A DNA stretch of 64,000 nucleotides from positions 1,627,001 through 1,691,000 of the forward strand of contig JAPPUL010000068.1 of the NCBI GenBank assembly GCA_026874595.1, written 5' to 3'. The notes beneath the pieces were generated by a model. It had not been told where the DNA came from. It saw only the letters and a program-made list of their open reading frames with translations, and searched no databases. A program made the translations under genes and the position numbers. Origin of the DNA: Sipunculus nudus (lineage: Eukaryota > Annelida > Sipuncula > Golfingiida > Sipunculidae). Each line of letters starts with the position of its first letter. Positions within the stretch are counted from its first letter, which is position 1. Positions 1 to 8,770 of this stretch are shown piece by piece.

Positions 1-4
1 GAGC

Positions 5-10
5 TATAAT
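5..10 (+). promoter_or_regulatory. Probable -10 box of the RNase P RNA promoter
   Basis: A perfect TATAAT lies 12 bases upstream of the first P1 helix base of the RNase P RNA at about 23. That spacing fits a start of transcription around 16-18. The matching -35 box would be outside the window, so this is only a half-promoter. Confidence 0.5.
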
Positions 11-22
11 AGGTTTTAAAAT

Positions 23-381
23 AAAGTAGGCAAGAGGGTCGCTGTAACTAATAAGGTTATAGAGGAAAGTCCGAGCTACATTAGGAAATAGGACCGGGTA
101 ATACCCGGGTGGAGTGATCCAACGGAAAGTGCCACAGAAAACATACCGCCAAAATGCTTATATATAATATAAGTAAAAGGTAAGGGTGAAAAGGTTGAGG
201 TAAGAGCTCACCGCTTTACCAGCAATGGTAAAGGTATGGTAAACCCTCCTAGTAGCAAGATCAAGTAAGTAGGTAAATTCCTATATAAAAAAGCCTACGG
301 GTGGATTGCAAAATACATTAGGCAACTGATGTATAAGATAGATGGCTCTCATAAACAGAACTCGGCTTATTGCCTGCTTTA
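23..381 (+). ncRNA. rnpB: RNase P RNA (bacterial, catalytic subunit)
   Basis: This is the ribozyme that trims the 5' leaders of pre-tRNAs. The universal 5' core GAGGAAAGTCC is at about 62-72. A P10-P12-like stretch with GGTAAGAGCTCACCGC follows around 200. The conserved AGCAAGATCAA block lies at about 254, and the 3' core ACAGAACTCGGCTTA at about 355. P1 closes between 23-32 and 371-380, a ten-pair helix with one wobble. The length, about 358 nt, is normal. The segment from 248 onward is also the first copy of a 161-bp tandem repeat, so the RNA could in principle take its 3' third from any of four near-identical copies. The ends are inferred from pairing, not mapped. Confidence 0.93.
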
Positions 382-865
382 TTTAAGCTATTATTTATTT
401 AGAAGCTTCCTAGTAGCAAGATCAAGTAAGTAGGCAAATTCCTATATAAAAAAGCCTACGGGTGGATTGCAAAATACATTAGGCAACTGATGTATAAGAT
501 AGATGGCTCTCATAAACAGAACTCGGCTTATTGCCTGCTTTATTTAAGCTATTATTTATTTAGAAGCTTCCTAGTAGCAAGATCAAGTAAGTAGGCAAAT
601 TCCTATATAAAAAAGCCTACGGGTGGATTGCAAAATACATTAGGCAACTGATGTATAAGATAGATGGCTCTCATAAACAGAACTCGGCTTATTGCCTGCT
701 TTATTTAAGCTATTATTTATTTAGAAGCTTCCTAGTAGCAAGATCAAGTAAGTAGGTAAATTCCTATATAAAAAAGCCTACGGGTGGATTGCAAAATACA
801 TTAGGCAACTGATGTATAAGATAGATGGCTCTCATAAACAGAACTCGGCTTATTGCCTGCTTTAT
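248..865 (+). repeat. Four tandem copies of the 3' third of rnpB, 161-bp period
   Basis: Copies begin at 248, 409, 570 and 731; the last ends at about 865. Each carries the same roughly 135 bp of RNase P RNA, from the CCTAGTAGCAAG block to the P1 3' strand. Copies 1-3 are each followed by the same short AT-rich spacer (about 26 bp), which is absent before copy 1 and after copy 4. I see a single difference: copies 1 and 4 read GTAGGT and copies 2 and 3 GTAGGC at the base of a hairpin that closes on GCCTAC, and both pair (G-U or G-C). Near identity suggests recent amplification or ongoing gene conversion. Copies 2-4 lack the 5' half and cannot make an RNase P RNA alone. Confidence 0.95.
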
Positions 866-885
866 GTCTTTCTTATATGTCTTTC

Positions 886-1857
886 TTAAAAGAGATTTAT
901 TTGTTTTATGGCATAAAGTAAGCTTTCATTTTTAGCAATATTTTGGCCAGCAATGTCAAAAGCAGTTCCATGGTCAACAGAGACTCTAAGAAATGGCAGG
1001 CCAAGAGATATATTTAAAGCCGAGTGCCCAGCCATAAGTTTCAAAGGGATTAGGCCCTGGTCATGATATAAAGCAACAAAAGCATCAAACTTGTCTTCTT
1101 TAAAGATGCTATCAGGCGAGATAGGACCAAAGACATTAATATTAAGCTCTCTGGCTTTATTTAAAGCTGGTATAATAATACTTTTCTCCTCAGAGCCAAG
1201 AAGACCATCCTCACCAGCATGCGGGTTCAAGCCGCAGACGCCGATGGTATAGTTTTTATAAGGTTTAATTTTCTTTAAGAAATTGTTTGTATTAATAATA
1301 GTATTTAAGACATTAGAGAGATTAATAGAGTGTGGAACATCTTTTAGTGGGATATGAGTTGTAACAAGGGAAACGATTAATTTAGGGCTTAGCATAAGCA
1401 TGGTGGTATTTTTTGACTTTGCAAGTGTGGCAAGATATTCAGTATGGCCTTTAAAAGTTTTAAGGGAAAGAGAGATAGCTTTTTTGCTTACCGGCAAAGT
1501 GATAAGCTTTTTGATATTATAAGAACTTATTAGTTTAAAAGCAGTATTTATAGCTTGTAAAGCAAGTATGCCAGCGTTTTTGGATATGACTCCGGGTGTG
1601 ATATTGTGCTTATAAGGCAAATCCAAAAGATTAATACTTGAGCTTTTAAGCGTTATCTTATCTGGGTTAATGAAGTTGTAATTTAGTTTAATACCAGCGA
1701 TAGAGCAGTAGAAGTCCATCGTTTTTTTATTAGCGATAATGATGTATTTTGAGAAGTCTTTAAAGGAGTTATGGGAGATAGTTTTTATTAACACTTCAGG
1801 CCCGATACCATTAGGGTCGCCTTGAGTAATAATGGTTAAGTTATTAAATGTATGCAT
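886..1857 (-). CDS. pdxA: 4-hydroxythreonine-4-phosphate dehydrogenase PdxA
   Basis: This enzyme oxidises 4-phosphohydroxy-threonine in the DXP-dependent pyridoxal phosphate pathway. The 323-residue length is normal. The N-terminal TQGDPNGIGPE motif is at residues 11-21. The substrate pair His138-Thr139 sits in KGHTEY. The expected metal ligands are His168, His213 (in NPHAGE) and His265 (in YHDQG), so the enzyme looks intact. The gene faces rnpB; its stop codon lies about 20 bp beyond the last rnpB repeat, so transcription from both sides converges there. No pdxJ or other B6 gene is nearby. Confidence 0.95.
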   Translation of the reverse strand: MHTFNNLTIITQGDPNGIGPEVLIKTISHNSFKDFSKYIIIANKKTMDFYCSIAGIKLNYNFINPDKITLKSSSINLLDLPYKHNITPGVISKNAGILALQAINTAFKLISSYNIKKLITLPVSKKAISLSLKTFKGHTEYLATLAKSKNTTMLMLSPKLIVSLVTTHIPLKDVPHSINLSNVLNTIINTNNFLKKIKPYKNYTIGVCGLNPHAGEDGLLGSEEKSIIIPALNKARELNINVFGPISPDSIFKEDKFDAFVALYHDQGLIPLKLMAGHSALNISLGLPFLRVSVDHGTAFDIAGQNIAKNESLLYAIKQINLF

Positions 1858-2037
1858 GGTATTAGAGATAATAAGTTATCATAAATGGATAAGGGAGGAA
1901 TGATTTTATTTTTCTAGTTAAGAAAAGTTAAGAAAACTTGACTTTTTATCTTAATAAGAATTATCTTAGATTCTACTTTTAGTTCTACTTTTATAATAAG
2001 CATACTAAAATGTGATAATAAGAGCTTAGAATAAATT

Positions 2038-2108
2038 GCGGGTGTAGTTTAATGGTAGAACCTCAGCCTTCCAAGCTGTTGACGAGGGTTCGATTCCCTT
2101 CACCCGCT
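2038..2108 (+). tRNA. tRNA-Gly (anticodon TCC)
   Basis: A 71-nt cloverleaf: acceptor GCGGGTG pairs with CACCCGC, the anticodon loop reads CTTCCAA, the T arm has GGTTCGATTCC, and the discriminator is T. No CCA is encoded. It sits between pdxA (opposite strand) and dtd. Confidence 0.96.
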
Positions 2109-2404
2109 AATCCTAAAATAAGTCCTGCCAAAACCTATCCTAATACAAAAGAATAATAGAGAAGCTTTATAAAAATAGTTTTGTAATTATAGAAGGTTTT
2201 AGATGCGGATTATAAAAATATTATCCTGTAAAAAAGTAATAACATATTATGTTACTCTAAGGCAATAGGCTTTTTATGTTATTGTAAGTTTAAGATAAGG
2301 AGGATGTGGTATAAAAAAGTCTTGTGTTAAGAAGGAGCTTGAGCTGTTTATTAATTTTGAGGTGTTGTTGTAAGAGGATATTTATACCGCTAAAATGCTA
2401 TAAT

Positions 2405-2857
2405 ATGCGAGTATTGATACAGAAGGTAAGCACAGCGGAGGTTGAGATAGGAGGTAGCTTATATAGTAAGATAGGCTATGGACTTTTAGTCTTTGTAGGG
2501 TTTCGTAAAGGTGATGAGGAGAAGGATATAGATTATATGGTAAAAAAAGTACTTGAGTTACGGATCTTTTTAGATGAAGCAGGGATTACAAATAAGACGG
2601 TAGAAGAGGTGGGCGGAGAGATTATGGTGGTATCACAGTTTACGTTATATGGTAGTTGCCGTAAAGGCAGGAGACCATCATTTAGCGAAGCTCTTAAATC
2701 TGCTGAGGCAAAAGAGCTTTATAATGTATTTGTGGATGGGCTTAAGGGGCGTGGTAGTGTTAAAATTTGTGAAGGTAAGTTTCAGGCAAAGATGGAGGTA
2801 AAGCTAAGTAATTGTGGTCCTTATAGTTTATTGCTTGATAGCGAAAAGGTTTTGTAG
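2405..2857 (+). CDS. dtd: D-aminoacyl-tRNA deacylase
   Basis: Dtd hydrolyses D-amino acids, and glycine mischarged on tRNA-Ala, from tRNA. I chose ATG 2405 rather than the upstream TTG at 2324 because MRVLIQKV is the family N-terminus and gives 150 residues, close to the usual 145. The SQFTLYG motif is at residues 77-83. The second signature, normally NxGPVT with a Gly-cisPro pair for chiral proofreading, reads NCGPYS at 136-141: Gly and Pro are kept, but Val and Thr are replaced. It stands alone; neighbours are tRNA-Gly upstream and an unknown gene downstream. Confidence 0.92.
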   Translation: MRVLIQKVSTAEVEIGGSLYSKIGYGLLVFVGFRKGDEEKDIDYMVKKVLELRIFLDEAGITNKTVEEVGGEIMVVSQFTLYGSCRKGRRPSFSEALKSAEAKELYNVFVDGLKGRGSVKICEGKFQAKMEVKLSNCGPYSLLLDSEKVL

Positions 2858-3041
2858 GGCTTGGTTTAAATAAAGAGTTAGTGTTTTTATTTTGATGTGA
2901 TTTGCAGAAGATATTATTCTATGGCGATGGACTAAACAATATAAATTTAATAAATGAGGGAGTAAGAGGGAAAAACAAGTTTAATAAGGTAAAAAGACAA
3001 TTACTTGGGATACAAAGCAAAGAACACGGGAGACATAAAGT

Positions 3042-4760
3042 ATGGAAGGTCAAAGCAATCTAGAAACGTTTAGATTACGTTATAAAACGTTAGCATTCAA
3101 ATATCCGTCAACTTTTAATGAAGCAATAACTACAGCGTTAGTATCCGTATTTAATAGAAACGATCCAAAGATATCATTTAGTGTCCATGAACTACAAGAT
3201 TATTACGAAGATTATTATAGAAAGAAAAATAGTAGACGGGGTAAATATAGTAAGGCACGCAATCTTGATAAAAGCGATATAGCAGAGTCTACATATAACA
3301 ATTTATCTATCTTACACAAAGAGAAGATAGTATATTCGTATAATGTTATATATCTTGATGAAAATAAAACTTTAAAAGAAGTAGAAAAGTACTTTTTATC
3401 AGAGAATAAAGAGAGAGTGCAAAACAAAGCTCGAGAAAACGGTTCTAAGGCGATTTTAGATTATCTTATTTACAAGATGTTAACAAGTAAAAAATCGTAT
3501 AAAACCCTTGCAACATCAAAAAGCATACTAGGCCATTTTAAGAAGGCCTATTTTGAGGCAAATAACTTATTATATACGCTGACAACGGAATCAAAGATAG
3601 TCTCAATACCCTTAGTAAGCCAATTTAGTAAAAACGATTCAAATCATAACTACATAGAATATCTAATACCCGGCAAAGACTCCTATGAAGATGTGCGATT
3701 ATTTCTAAATGATGTATTACTACCGGAGCTTACAAGAGTCTACAAAGAGATGGATAATAAGGAAAAGCTTGACATACCGCTAATATCAGAATATAAGATA
3801 ACAGAAGGAAATAAAGATAAAGTAATAAGACTTTGTCTTGCAATAATAAACCGTAGACATAAAAGGGACACAACAATAACAGTAGAAGAGTACAACATAG
3901 CAAATCTAGTAATAGATGTTTGGATAATATTAGGAGAAGATCCTTTAGATATGTTCAATACGATAGGAGAAATAGATTTAGATATAGATGCTCTCTCACC
4001 CTTTCTTACAAAGTATATACATAATTTTAGTTCGTTTGCAAAGTCGCTAAAGTTAATGAAGAATTTTATGGGACATCTTCCTCAACTAATCGAAAAACAT
4101 GAGCTAATAAAATTCTTTGAAGGGAAGGGCTTTGATAAACAGATGGTTGAGAACTTTCTCCATCATCTGCCAAGCAATGTAATATCATTTAATTTGTTTA
4201 AGAAACAATATTTTATAGAAAAGGGTCAGATAGTAAATTCAATAAAGCTAATAACACAAGGTAACGGACATAAAAATACACGTCTTGGAAGGTTTCAATT
4301 TGAATTACTTGCACGTATATTCAAATATCTAGAACATACGAATAAAGACATAACTAAGTTTCTAGAAGTACTTAAGGTAACATCGCAAGAGTATAAGGAG
4401 GCAGTATTTCTTTTAGCAAATGATAGTTATACCTACAATAAAGCAGATGCAGAGGTAGACAAGGAGCTTAAGAATCTAGCATTATTAATAGAACAGTCCA
4501 AAGCAGAGGATATAAGTTCGATGCTAAAAGGCCTGCCATCAAAGACAGTATATTATCCAAAAGATTTCAAACATATAAATTCAGAGCGTACAAAGCGTGA
4601 GGTATTAAAGCGGCTTGGACTTATGTCTGTGGTTGCTAAGGACACAATGCATGAATACCACACGGTATATTTAAGAGAGCGGGATTTATCAATAAACGAC
4701 ATTAAATTTATAAATAAAAAGCCAAGTTACAAATCGCTTAGAATGTATTTTAACATATAA
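3042..4760 (+). CDS. Unknown 572-residue, Lys/Leu-rich helical protein
   Basis: I do not recognise this family. The start is supported by GGGAG about 12 bases upstream of ATG. There is no signal peptide or membrane segment, so it is probably cytosolic. The protein is rich in Lys, Leu, Ile and Asn and looks mostly alpha-helical. The first about 100 residues contain a basic linker (KKNSRRGKYSKARN) that could follow a small DNA-binding or protein-binding module; this is speculation. It is monocistronic, with its own 5' gap of 180 bp, and is followed by a small reverse ORF and tRNA-Lys. Codon use (ATA for Ile) resembles that of the surrounding genes, so recent transfer is not indicated. Confidence 0.85.
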   Translation: MEGQSNLETFRLRYKTLAFKYPSTFNEAITTALVSVFNRNDPKISFSVHELQDYYEDYYRKKNSRRGKYSKARNLDKSDIAESTYNNLSILHKEKIVYSYNVIYLDENKTLKEVEKYFLSENKERVQNKARENGSKAILDYLIYKMLTSKKSYKTLATSKSILGHFKKAYFEANNLLYTLTTESKIVSIPLVSQFSKNDSNHNYIEYLIPGKDSYEDVRLFLNDVLLPELTRVYKEMDNKEKLDIPLISEYKITEGNKDKVIRLCLAIINRRHKRDTTITVEEYNIANLVIDVWIILGEDPLDMFNTIGEIDLDIDALSPFLTKYIHNFSSFAKSLKLMKNFMGHLPQLIEKHELIKFFEGKGFDKQMVENFLHHLPSNVISFNLFKKQYFIEKGQIVNSIKLITQGNGHKNTRLGRFQFELLARIFKYLEHTNKDITKFLEVLKVTSQEYKEAVFLLANDSYTYNKADAEVDKELKNLALLIEQSKAEDISSMLKGLPSKTVYYPKDFKHINSERTKREVLKRLGLMSVVAKDTMHEYHTVYLRERDLSINDIKFINKKPSYKSLRMYFNI

Positions 4761-4857
4761 AAATATAAGGATAAAGTTCTTTTTAAATGCAGAAGTGCAC
4801 AAGAGAATGCACAAGAGAGTGCGTTAAATAGTAAAAAGACTTTTTAAGAAGGCTAAT

Positions 4858-5001
4858 TTATTGCGATTTTAAATTTTCGTTAGTTATCGTTTCCCCAAGG
4901 GCAATCAATTTGTTATAAGAGTGATTAAGGTTTTGTAAGATATTGTTAATCTTGTCAAGAGAGTTAATGATGTTGTTTTTGTCTTTTTTAGAAATAAACA
5001 T
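4858..5001 (-). CDS. Possible small protein, 47 residues
   Basis: An open frame from ATG at 5001 to TAA at 4858 on the minus strand encodes a 47-residue peptide starting MFISKKDKNNI and ending NENLKSQ. The middle has a heptad-like pattern of Ile, Leu and Asn that could form one amphipathic helix. It fills most of an otherwise empty 366-bp gap between the unknown 572-residue gene and tRNA-Lys. No clear Shine-Dalgarno sequence precedes it, so a chance ORF cannot be excluded. The rest of the gap holds only short direct repeats (TGCACAAGAGA near 4796-4820, ATAAATACTGATATT near 5008-5037). Confidence 0.35.
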   Translation of the reverse strand: MFISKKDKNNIINSLDKINNILQNLNHSYNKLIALGETITNENLKSQ

Positions 5002-5126
5002 AAGCCATAAATACTGATATTATAAATACTGATATTAAAAGATATAAAACGTTATCGAAGTATAAAGATTTAATCTTAAGTTACTATAATAAAGAAAAGG
5101 TAATAATTGAGATTTAATGTTTAATA

Positions 5127-5199
5127 TGAGCCGCGAAGGATTCGAACCTTCGACCCACGCCTTAAAAGGGCGTTGCTCTACCAACTGAGCTAGCGGCCC
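5127..5199 (-). tRNA. tRNA-Lys (anticodon TTT)
   Basis: A 73-nt cloverleaf on the minus strand: acceptor GGGCCGC pairs with GCGGCTC (one G-U), D arm AGCTCAGTTGGTAGAGC, anticodon loop with TTT, T arm GGTTCGAATCC, discriminator A. No encoded CCA. Confidence 0.96.
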
Positions 5200-5371
5200 G
5201 ATATAATGTTTTAGAAAGTTACATCTTCATTATATAAGGAATATAAGGAGACAAAGTTATCGTATAAGCTAAAAAAGTCAAGTAAAAAAGAGATTAATAT
5301 AATATTGTAAAAACGCGAGCATATGAAAAGCTACTAAATCATTAGATAATAAAAAAAAAGACAAATATGAA

Positions 5372-5959
5372 ATGAATTATAAAGAAACAGTTGAAAAGAT
5401 AGAAAATATCTTAAATAAACGTACACGGAAAGTAGAAAGTGGCAAAGGCGGGAGGGTTCCATCAGCAGTACTTATGTTGTTATATTATAGAGAAGATGAA
5501 TTTTATGTACTTGTAACAAAAAGGAGTTTATCTGTTAAGTCACATAAAGGGGAGATATCATTTCCCGGGGGAGCATATGATTCTTTATTAGATAAAGAAT
5601 TAAAAGAGTGTGTATTAAGGGAAGTATATGAAGAAATAGGTGTTAAACCAAGCGATATAAAAATACTTGGAATGCTTGACGATATAAAAACTCAAAATAG
5701 TTATTATGTTATAAGTCCCTTTGTGGGCGTAATGCCTTATCCGTATGACTTTAAGATAAAGTACGCCGAGGTAGAGCGAATAATAAGCGTGCCACTTTGT
5801 AAGTTTTTTGAGGAGTCAAGATATAAAGAGCAAAAAGTAAATGGGAAAGATTTTGTACATTTTTATTATAAAGACATAGTGATCTGGGGGGCAACAGGTA
5901 TAATATTGAATCAATTCCTATTGGAGGTATTTGATTTTACTAATCATGCTAATCATTAA
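5372..5959 (+). CDS. NUDIX hydrolase, CoA pyrophosphatase-like
   Basis: The 195-residue protein carries a complete Nudix box: FPGGAYD at about residues 66-72, then REVYEEIG about 20 residues on, giving the GX5EX7REUXEEXGU pattern. The preceding LVTKRSLSVKSHKGEISFPGG stretch follows the NudL/CoA pyrophosphatase sub-family signature (TxRS, HxGxISFPGG), which cleaves CoA to phosphopantetheine and ADP. Substrate assignment is by motif only. The start has only a weak Shine-Dalgarno sequence. Its 3' end overlaps the next gene by up to 29 bp, so the two are probably translationally coupled. Confidence 0.85.
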   Translation: MNYKETVEKIENILNKRTRKVESGKGGRVPSAVLMLLYYREDEFYVLVTKRSLSVKSHKGEISFPGGAYDSLLDKELKECVLREVYEEIGVKPSDIKILGMLDDIKTQNSYYVISPFVGVMPYPYDFKIKYAEVERIISVPLCKFFEESRYKEQKVNGKDFVHFYYKDIVIWGATGIILNQFLLEVFDFTNHANH

Positions 5960-7376
5960 CTACGAAAAGTTAGTATACCAAATAAAGAGATTAAAGGAAG
6001 TGTTTCTAAACAAAATACCCTATATATTCGTAGTATTAAATATCATCTTGTTGGTAGTGATTATATTCAGCTCAAACAAGCCAGTCCATGGAGAAGAGAG
6101 TGTAGAAGAGGGTGTAAAAGTAGAAGAGGGTGTAAAAGAGGAAACCGGAAGGGATATAAGTGCTAAGAGTATAAGCTATAAACAAGAATATGACTATAAA
6201 ATACCCTTTACTAAAAGTACGATAAAAGAGCTTGATAGCTTAATAGATAATGGTTCTCTACTTGTTATGGATGAGCATGAACATGTTTTGCTGAGTTACA
6301 ATAGCAAGGCAAAAATGATGCCGGCCTCAACACTAAAAGTTATAACATCACTTGCAGCGCTTAAGTACTTAGGAGCAGATTATAGATTTAAGACAGTATT
6401 TAAAATTGATGAAGAGAATAATTTATATATAAAGGGATATGGAGATCCAACAATAACATCACATGAGATGGAGTATATAGTAAAACATATTAAGGTTTGG
6501 AAAGGTGTAAAGAAACTAAATAACATATATGTAGATGGTAGTTATTTCCCTGGCTATATAATGGTTAAAGGCAATGAGAATACATATGAGAGTTACGATG
6601 CCAAAAACGGAGCACTTGTAGTAAACTATAACACAATCCCAATAAAGCACGTAGGCAGACGAGGCCGCCGAAAGATAGTATCAGGAGAAGAACAAACGCC
6701 ATATGTAGATTACGTCAAGACAATCTATAAGAAAGCCTTGTCAGAGGACAAAAGGCTCAAAAGGAAGAAAAATGTACGTATAGCTATAAAGGAAGATATA
6801 GATAGCCTATTATACTTTGGCTACTTATTCAAGCAATTTTGTAAAGAAGGAGGAATAAGGGTAAAAGGAGAAGTTAATATAGGAGAGCTTAGGGCAGGGT
6901 TAAATGAGCTATATGTATATAAGTCTTTGAATACGTTAAAAACAGTGATCCGAGATCTTTTGATGTACTCAAATAATTATACAGCAAATCAAATACTAAT
7001 ACTGCTAGGAGTTAGAGTTTATGGAGGCGAACCTGTTCTTGAAAAGGGAGTTAGGGTTTTGAATGAGTATGTACGAGAAGGTTTAAGGCTAGATGACATA
7101 GTGATAAAGGAAGGTTCAGGTATATCTTATGGCAATGCAGTTACAGCAGAAGGTATGATAAAAGTGCTTGAATATTTCAGACCCCACATGGATTTATTAA
7201 AAGATTTAGGAGATGGAGCCCGTGGCAAATCAGGGAGTCTTAAGACGGTAAGTTCGTATATAGGCTATATAGATAGTGATGAATATGGAGAGCTTAGGTT
7301 TGTTATACTTTTAAATCAAAGTACAGGGAATAAAGATAAGATACTAGATATATTAAAAAGGGAATTAGTATATTAG
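5931..7376 (+). CDS. D-Ala-D-Ala carboxypeptidase/endopeptidase, PBP4 (S13) family
   Basis: Periplasmic peptidoglycan peptidase. A membrane-spanning hydrophobic segment at about residues 30-48 anchors or exports the protein, followed by a Glu/Lys-rich linker. The active-site SxxK is Ser133-Thr-Leu-Lys136 in MPASTLKV. The SxN motif is in YSNNYTAN (about residue 353) and the KTG-like box is KSGSL (about residue 425); together these define peptidase family S13. The frame opens with TTG at 5931, three bases after GGAGG, while ATG at 5946 gives a slightly shorter product; I cannot decide between them. It overlaps the NUDIX gene. Confidence 0.88.
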   Translation: MILLIMLIINYEKLVYQIKRLKEVFLNKIPYIFVVLNIILLVVIIFSSNKPVHGEESVEEGVKVEEGVKEETGRDISAKSISYKQEYDYKIPFTKSTIKELDSLIDNGSLLVMDEHEHVLLSYNSKAKMMPASTLKVITSLAALKYLGADYRFKTVFKIDEENNLYIKGYGDPTITSHEMEYIVKHIKVWKGVKKLNNIYVDGSYFPGYIMVKGNENTYESYDAKNGALVVNYNTIPIKHVGRRGRRKIVSGEEQTPYVDYVKTIYKKALSEDKRLKRKKNVRIAIKEDIDSLLYFGYLFKQFCKEGGIRVKGEVNIGELRAGLNELYVYKSLNTLKTVIRDLLMYSNNYTANQILILLGVRVYGGEPVLEKGVRVLNEYVREGLRLDDIVIKEGSGISYGNAVTAEGMIKVLEYFRPHMDLLKDLGDGARGKSGSLKTVSSYIGYIDSDEYGELRFVILLNQSTGNKDKILDILKRELVY

Positions 7377-7588
7377 ACGAAACTATGTAAGGGCCTAAAT
7401 ATAATTCTTTTATAAAAATGGTATCAGAGTTATGTTGTTTTCTAAAAAGTATTAAAAGTATTATTAAAATAGTTATACTATAATGTGTATGTTATTAGAA
7501 TTAGAGTATATACTTATAGTTGTAAAAAGGGCAAGAAAATGTATATATTTAAAAATAGAAAATAAACTGAATGGAGGAGCGTGGATAA

Positions 7589-8254
7589 ATGTCAGATAGA
7601 TTAGATTTTCTAGCAAAAACGCGACCTGAGGCAGCAGGAGCCTACTTAAAGTTTTTGAAAGAGTCGGGCAAACATCTAGAAGACAAGACAAGGTTTTTAA
7701 TATCAGTTGTAACAAAGGTGGTGACAGGGACGGCAAGCGGGCTAAGACAGTATGTTCCACATGCGATACGAGCGGGAGCATCAGGACAAGAGGTTCTTGA
7801 TGCAGTATTGATGTCGTTTCCGGCGGCAGGGCTTACAAAAGTGCTTGATGCAATAGGGGTTTTGCAAGAAATGGACTTACCGGAGTTAAGGATAGAGGTA
7901 TTGGCACGGGAGGAGGAATGGCATAAGGTGGTAAAACTTAAAGAGTTGCCGAAGAAGGAGCTTGTGTATAAGCAATATGGGGGGCGAGATTTAATATTTT
8001 ATAATATGGATGGAGAGGATATAAAGGTGTATGATAGGCGCTGTCCGCATTTAGGCAATCGTTTACCTAAGGTTAGCGGGGAAGGTGATATAATAGAGTG
8101 TAAAGTGCATAAATGGTGCTTTGATATAAATTTGGGAGATTGTGTATCTGGGGGGGATCGAGGATTAAGGACATATAAGTCTCGGCTTACAGAGGATGGT
8201 GAGGTAGAAGTTAAGATGATAAGGCTTGATATAGCTAATAATGGTAAGGGTTGA
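7589..8254 (+). CDS. AhpD/CMD-like domain fused to a Rieske [2Fe-2S] domain
   Basis: A two-domain, 221-residue cytosolic protein. Residues 1-95 resemble the carboxymuconolactone decarboxylase/AhpD fold (RAGASGQEVLDAVLMSFPAAG). The CxxC that gives AhpD its peroxidase-reductase activity is absent: Gly51 and Gln54 stand where the cysteines would be, although His58 is kept. Residues 112-215 form a Rieske domain with both ligand pairs, Cys152-x-His154 and Cys171-x2-His174. The protein is therefore likely an electron-transfer or scaffolding protein rather than a peroxidase; substrate and partner are unknown. It has a GGAGG Shine-Dalgarno sequence and lies 121 bp upstream of nuoA on the same strand, which suggests a link to complex I or redox stress. 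Confidence 0.8.
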   Translation: MSDRLDFLAKTRPEAAGAYLKFLKESGKHLEDKTRFLISVVTKVVTGTASGLRQYVPHAIRAGASGQEVLDAVLMSFPAAGLTKVLDAIGVLQEMDLPELRIEVLAREEEWHKVVKLKELPKKELVYKQYGGRDLIFYNMDGEDIKVYDRRCPHLGNRLPKVSGEGDIIECKVHKWCFDINLGDCVSGGDRGLRTYKSRLTEDGEVEVKMIRLDIANNGKG

Positions 8255-8375
8255 AGTTTTCTCGTATTGTTATAGTATTTAGAAGCTAAAGATAGAGGCT
8301 ATAAAGATATGTGGAGATATAGGAAGAGAAAGGAAGATATAAAAAAGAGCGAAGAAAAAGAGCTAAGGAGATATC

Positions 8376-8747
8376 GTGGATAATAATTATATACCTTTGT
8401 TGGTGTACGTAATAGTTATAGTAGTTTTTGCATTTGCATTTTTGCTGTTAGCAATTAAGGTAGGTCCGAAGCGCAAGTCGCCTCAAAAAGAGAGTCCATA
8501 TGAATGTGGGGTTGCTCCAATAGACAATGAGTCAAAGAAGTTTTATGTAAGATTTTATATAATCGGAGCATTTTTTATATTATTTGATGTAGAGACAGTA
8601 TTTATAATACCCTGGGCGATTATATACAAGGGTAGCAGTATATTTGTGTTAATGGAGATGTTATTATTCGTGCTAATACTTTTAGTAGGCTTAATATATA
8701 TAATAAGGCGAGGAGAGTTTAAATTTTTTGAACGAGTAAGATTATAA
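8376..8747 (+). CDS. nuoA: NADH-quinone oxidoreductase subunit A
   Basis: Membrane subunit at the junction of the peripheral and membrane arms of complex I. It has 123 residues with three predicted transmembrane helices (about 7-28, 60-80, 88-110). The signature PYECG is at residues 41-45. The start is GTG at 8376 behind AAGGAG. It is the first gene of an uninterrupted nuoA-N operon; nuoB follows after 23 bp. Confidence 0.95.
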   Translation: MDNNYIPLLVYVIVIVVFAFAFLLLAIKVGPKRKSPQKESPYECGVAPIDNESKKFYVRFYIIGAFFILFDVETVFIIPWAIIYKGSSIFVLMEMLLFVLILLVGLIYIIRRGEFKFFERVRL

Positions 8748-8770
8748 GTATTAAAGGAAAGGAGGTTTAA

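Noticed and set aside
248-865. CRISPR-like array
   Set aside because: Units are 161 bp and contiguous, carry RNase P RNA sequence, and the spacers between copies are identical; no short repeat with variable spacers.
2324-2404. 27-residue N-terminal extension of Dtd
   Set aside because: The family starts at MRVLIQKV; the upstream part has no similarity and begins with TTG.
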